Origin: Dicaeum eximium
Taxonomy: Eukaryota; Chordata; Aves; Passeriformes; Dicaeidae
Direction of reading: 5' to 3'
DNA length: 64,000 nucleotides
Assembly: GCA_013396995.1 (NCBI GenBank)
Contig: VWZP01002200.1
Location: 1,087,995-1,151,994, forward strand
Under the pieces are notes generated by a model. That model was not told the DNA's origin. It searched no databases and saw only the letters and a list, made by a program, of their open reading frames with translations. This document shows positions 61,551 through 64,000 of this stretch, piece after piece; the first letter of the stretch is position 1, and the number at the start of each line of letters is the position of its first letter. A program made the position numbers and the translations under genes.

Positions 61551-61590
61551 TGTTTGCCTGGGCCCCAAGGTGTTTGCCTGGGCCCCTGAC
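61551..61590. repeat. Tandem duplication, 20-bp unit
   Basis: TGTTTGCCTGGGCCCCAAGG is followed directly by TGTTTGCCTGGGCCCCTGAC: two copies matching at 17 or more of 20 positions. Confidence 0.88.
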
Positions 61591-64000
61591 AGGGCATCTT
61601 GTCTCAGCAAGTGGATGTGTGGATGCAGTCACCCCTGAGGCTGTCCCCAGCACAGAAAGCTGTCCTGGAAGATGATTTCCACATGGGCAGTTGGGCCTTC
61701 TCTGGGAGCTACCCCACAGAAAGTAAGAGGCTGTCTGTCTAGGCAGATTTGTTTGGTCCTGTAGGCAGTCTGGCCACAGACATATCCTGCTCTTGTTTAA
61801 CTGTGCCATATTCTGCTCTTTAGCTGCATGCCAAACACTTCTTCAAGTAAATGAAACTAGAGTAGCATCTTCCTCCCTATCCTGGTCATGGTGAAATCTG
61901 AGAAGAAGGGTAGTTGCAAATACTGTTAAATACTTTCACTTTTTAGTAACACAATGAAATGAAGAAATCTGTTTTCACTGCTGTAAAGTGGGAGCCAGCA
62001 TAGTGCTGGCAGTATAGGGAGACACTTGGACTCCATGGGGGAATGGTGTAATATCACCAGAGACATGTGAGGTGTAGGATAGCAGATCTCATGGAAAGAA
62101 AGCTGTGGTCTGTGTGCAAAAGTGAGGGCTCTGTAAAGGGGAGTTTGAGATGGCACATCTCAATGGCAAGTGAGTGCACTCACTTCAGGTAACTTTTGGA
62201 AGTTTGAACACAGTGTGAAATAATAGTCCAAGTTGCCCTGGAAAAATCAGGAAGCCAGAAAACAGGGAAAGGAAAATTCTTGAGGTGCCACAAATAAATG
62301 CAGAATATTCTGGGGAAAAAGCACCTGGATCTGCACTCCTGAGGACAGAGGGACTCCCCAAGAGGTAGCAGATCCAGGGGTCAGGGAGGCAGGCTGCCAG
62401 CCTCACAACATCCCAAAGCAGCAGGATATTCAGTGTAAAGGTTGAGTAGGTGCAGGCTCACAGGAGTCAGGGTTAGGTTTGCCTCTCCATGAAGGCACTT
62501 TGAGTTGCACACCCCACACGATGGCCTCACCACGCAGCCCTGTGACATGTGGCCTGCAGGTTATGTCTTGCCTGTTATTAACAACCCCGTCCTGATGTCT
62601 CTCCGTGATACTCTCGCAAACAATTTTTTCTCCTTCTTCAAGCCAATTATTGGGTGAGAAGGCAGGCCCTTGAGCAGCGTGGCTGTCACGTTTCTCACGT
62701 CAGGGCATGGTTTGCTGCTCAGCCTGCACGGCAGCAGCAGCACCCAGATGTTTGGGTACCACCCAGCTGTGGACAGCTCGGGAACAACCCAGGGCATGGC
62801 TTGCCCCGGTAGAAGTGAGGAGGGTATGATGTGCTCCTTTAGCAGCAGTGAGTTTCTGGAGAGAAACCAAGGCAGGGAGAAGAGACCAGGAGTGGAATGG
62901 AAGAGTTGAAATGGGGATTTCTATCAGGGAAATTTGCCACAGGAGTGCAGAGCAGGGAGGAGATAGTATGAGAGAGTGGCCTGGGAAAGGCAGAGACAAC
63001 CTGAGTTACTGTGTGGCCAGAAAAGGATTTGTCTTTACCTTGTAAACATGTCCCTGCCTGAGTGTCTTTTAAACATTCAATTTCTTTCTAGGTGTGTGCA
63101 TTTTCAGCGCAAACTACACCACCTGAAAATGGAATTGCCCTCCCTGCCTCCCCTCCAGCCTGTTGTCTTCCAACAGACACAGAGCAGTGACTTTCTTCCC
63201 CTCATTCTACTTTGCATGGAAGGTCAGTAAGCCACGTCATACTTGACAATTTAAAAGTGTAAGTAAGGTTAAGGTGTTGGGGAGAATTATAAAATCTAGG
63301 TTACGCAAAGGATATCAAACCTGACCTTGGAAGTAAATTTTTCCAGCATCCCGTGATAAGGCATTGGGTGGAACTCTGTTAATAATTGATACAGTAGACA
63401 TGAAATAGTGGTATCAGGTTACATTAGAAAATCTGGTGCTGCTGGCTTTTTGTTGCTAAACTAATGGACTTTGGCTCCAGTGCAAACTAAGCATTGCCTT
63501 CTCAAATATCTTGGAACAAAGTGGTTGTGGCCATCCCTTCCTCCTGCCAGACCAATTTGCTGAAAACCCATGGTTGTCTTGGCAGAGGGAGGCTCTGTCT
63601 CTGCTGGTTAAATTTTTGGCTGCTAATCAGCATGAGCTGGGTCAGAACCTGTGCTGGGCTCCGAAACTCAGGCTTAGGATTTCTGTTTCACATCTTGCTT
63701 ATCATAAAGTTTCTCAGGTCCAGCCAAGCCATTTTCTACCAATGATGACCTTGTGGCTAGACACTGTGGTTTGCACGTGAACAGATGATATAGGTAATTA
63801 AAAAAAACACCAGAATAAAACACCTGCTCCCTTCGCTGGACTGGTTCTTCCTGGGTTCAGAGGAGTAACAGGCAATAAACCCCTGTGACAGCCACTAACC
63901 TCAGCAGATCTGGCTTAGATCTCACACAGAGAACAAATTTAAAACGTAAGCAAATAGTTTCACAAAGTCATTTGTTAGAGCAGAGCTTTAACATTAAACT

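Larger units (their letters stand above)
44091..64000. other. Gene-poor intergenic region downstream of ERI1
   Basis: About 20 kb with no conserved protein segment that I recognise on either strand. The open frames are short and show no family motifs. AT-rich stretches, two CR1 fragments, a 111-bp tandem duplication and small tandem repeats are listed separately. PPP1R3B, next in the human gene order, would appear as one roughly 280-codon frame with an RVSF motif; none is present, so it must lie beyond the window or have moved. An unannotated non-coding RNA cannot be excluded. Confidence 0.75.

Noticed and set aside
61141..61638. 165-codon plus-strand open frame
   Set aside because: The composition is Pro/Ser-rich without any recognised motif, it spans a 20-bp tandem repeat, and there is no promoter or splice context.

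Overview
This is vertebrate nuclear DNA, almost certainly from a bird. Split genes with GT-AG introns, a CpG-rich promoter with an assembly gap, CR1 LINE fragments and two long terminal repeats (LTRs) of families widespread in birds all point that way; the LTRs suggest a passerine or related neoavian, which is inference. Both genes read left to right and match a conserved neighbour pair, MFHAS1 then ERI1 (human 8p23.1).

Layout. Bases 1-2991 are the giant first coding exon of MFHAS1, a ROCO-family protein (leucine-rich repeats, Roc GTPase, COR-like region). The window opens inside it, so the N-terminus (roughly 65-70 residues by comparison with the human protein) is missing. A 25-kb intron follows, holding a sense-oriented solo LTR (12762-13512) and simple repeats. 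Exon 2 is at 28252-28378. A probable last coding exon is at 31851-31983, with a 3' UTR that may run to a poly(A) signal at 34041. The intron between exons 2 and 3 carries a CR1 fragment broken by an (ATTTT)n tract. A second solo LTR, on the minus strand (34512-35075), sits between the two genes.

A GC-rich promoter island (about 35600-36350) contains a 124-base N gap at 36016-36139. ERI1 (3'hExo/THEX1) spans about 35937-43927 in seven coding exons. Exons 2-7 splice in frame into 312 residues with SAP and DEDDh exonuclease domains. Exon 1 is partly hidden in the gap.

From about 44.1 kb to the end (20 kb) no convincing gene is seen. The region holds two CR1 fragments, a 111-bp tandem duplication, small tandem repeats and AT-rich DNA. 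PPP1R3B, the next gene in the human order, is not recognisable here.

The two genes do not form a pathway. MFHAS1 is a signalling scaffold/GTPase linked to innate immune signalling; ERI1 trims 3' ends of histone mRNA, 5.8S rRNA and small RNAs. No previously undescribed system was found. The best leads are lineage features of MFHAS1 (a long Roc insertion, a G3 substitution, an uncertain C-terminal exon) and the two LTRs near gene control regions.
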